The notes below the pieces were generated by a model that was given only the letters and a program-made list of their open reading frames with translations, did no database searches and was not told the DNA's origin. Positions 63,682 through 64,000 of a stretch of DNA of 64,000 nucleotides are shown one piece after another. The DNA is taken from positions 18,589,969-18,653,968 of the forward strand of contig NC_064035.1 in the NCBI RefSeq assembly GCF_932526225.1, read 5' to 3'. How positions within the stretch are numbered: the first letter of the stretch is position 1; every line of letters starts with the position of its first letter. The translations under genes and the position numbers were made by a program. This stretch comes from Nematostella vectensis (taxonomy: Eukaryota > Cnidaria > Anthozoa > Actiniaria > Edwardsiidae).

Positions 63682-64000
63682 GTAACTGACTTATACCTTA
63701 TATTTGAATGTAAAGCATAAGATAGATTACTCTGGAATGTAGCCAAATCTAACGTCCCGTGGAGATACTGCAAAGGGGGGGGGGATTGTCAGATTTTTAT
63801 CAGAGAACTACCTCCCCCCCAGAAAAAAATAGGTCCACTTTTCCGAATTCGGAACCCCCCCCCCCCCCCCCCCCAATAAAAATCCTGGGTACAGGCCTGT
63901 ATAAACATGACAAAAGATAAAACACTAACTAGAAAAGCCTGACCCTGAATTCATTGCCCACAAAATACCTGGACAGGCAGTTAGGGGGGCCGTTGGACGG
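63682..64000. other. FGF intron 2 (start)
   Basis: Non-coding. It contains a G run near 63775-63783 and a C run of about 18 near 63857-63874. No exon is seen before the window ends. Confidence 0.6.

Noticed and set aside
1-64000. tRNA, rRNA or snRNA genes
   Set aside because: No convincing box A/box B pair, cloverleaf or conserved rRNA/snRNA stretch was found by eye; a dedicated scan (tRNAscan-SE, Infernal) would settle it.

Overview
The window is a stretch of an animal nuclear genome. Coding exons are short, are separated by long GT-AG introns, and carry metazoan gene families, including an FGF ligand gene. Non-coding DNA is AT-rich and crowded with minisatellites, small inverted-repeat DNA transposons and runs of G or C. 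A marine invertebrate fits best: I favour an anthozoan cnidarian, with amphioxus as an alternative. The species is inference; the genes are read directly.

Layout. 1-690: no gene seen. 694-2380: 43-bp minisatellite. 2.4-4.8 kb: nothing recognised. 4858-25581 (+): Dbl-family Rho GEF, 21 proposed coding exons, 972 aa. 27395-38501 (+): CP2/LSF (TFCP2/UBP1-like) transcription factor, 19 exons, 527 aa, with a decayed Ty3/Gypsy element and an 18-bp satellite in its introns. 40148-42260 (-): MALSU1/RsfS ribosome-silencing factor, 3 exons, 270 aa. 42713-48781 (+): DNAJC7-like TPR/J-domain co-chaperone, 16 exons, 514 aa, head-to-head with MALSU1 across 452 bp. 49.9-51.3 kb: 72-bp minisatellite. 53979-57356 (-): mitochondrial ribosomal protein uL16m, 3 exons, 163 aa. 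57.8-58.9 kb: long inverted-repeat element. 59.5-59.9 kb: 40-bp minisatellite. 62031-63681 (+), continuing past the right edge: first two coding exons of an FGF gene. All exon joins were made by hand; reading phases agree at every join and each complete CDS length is a multiple of three.

The genes form no operon or single pathway. MALSU1 and uL16m both serve the mitochondrial large ribosomal subunit. MALSU1 and DNAJC7 probably share a promoter.

The most unusual feature is a set of minisatellites whose repeat unit contains an exon edge and its splice site. In the Rho GEF gene both ends of one intron are affected: the donor is copied about 8 times in 33-bp units and the acceptor about 28 times in 64-bp units. 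In the CP2 gene an exon end plus donor is repeated three times in 42-bp, reading-frame-preserving units, so a second donor could add exactly 14 residues. Three independent cases in 64 kb suggest a recurrent process.
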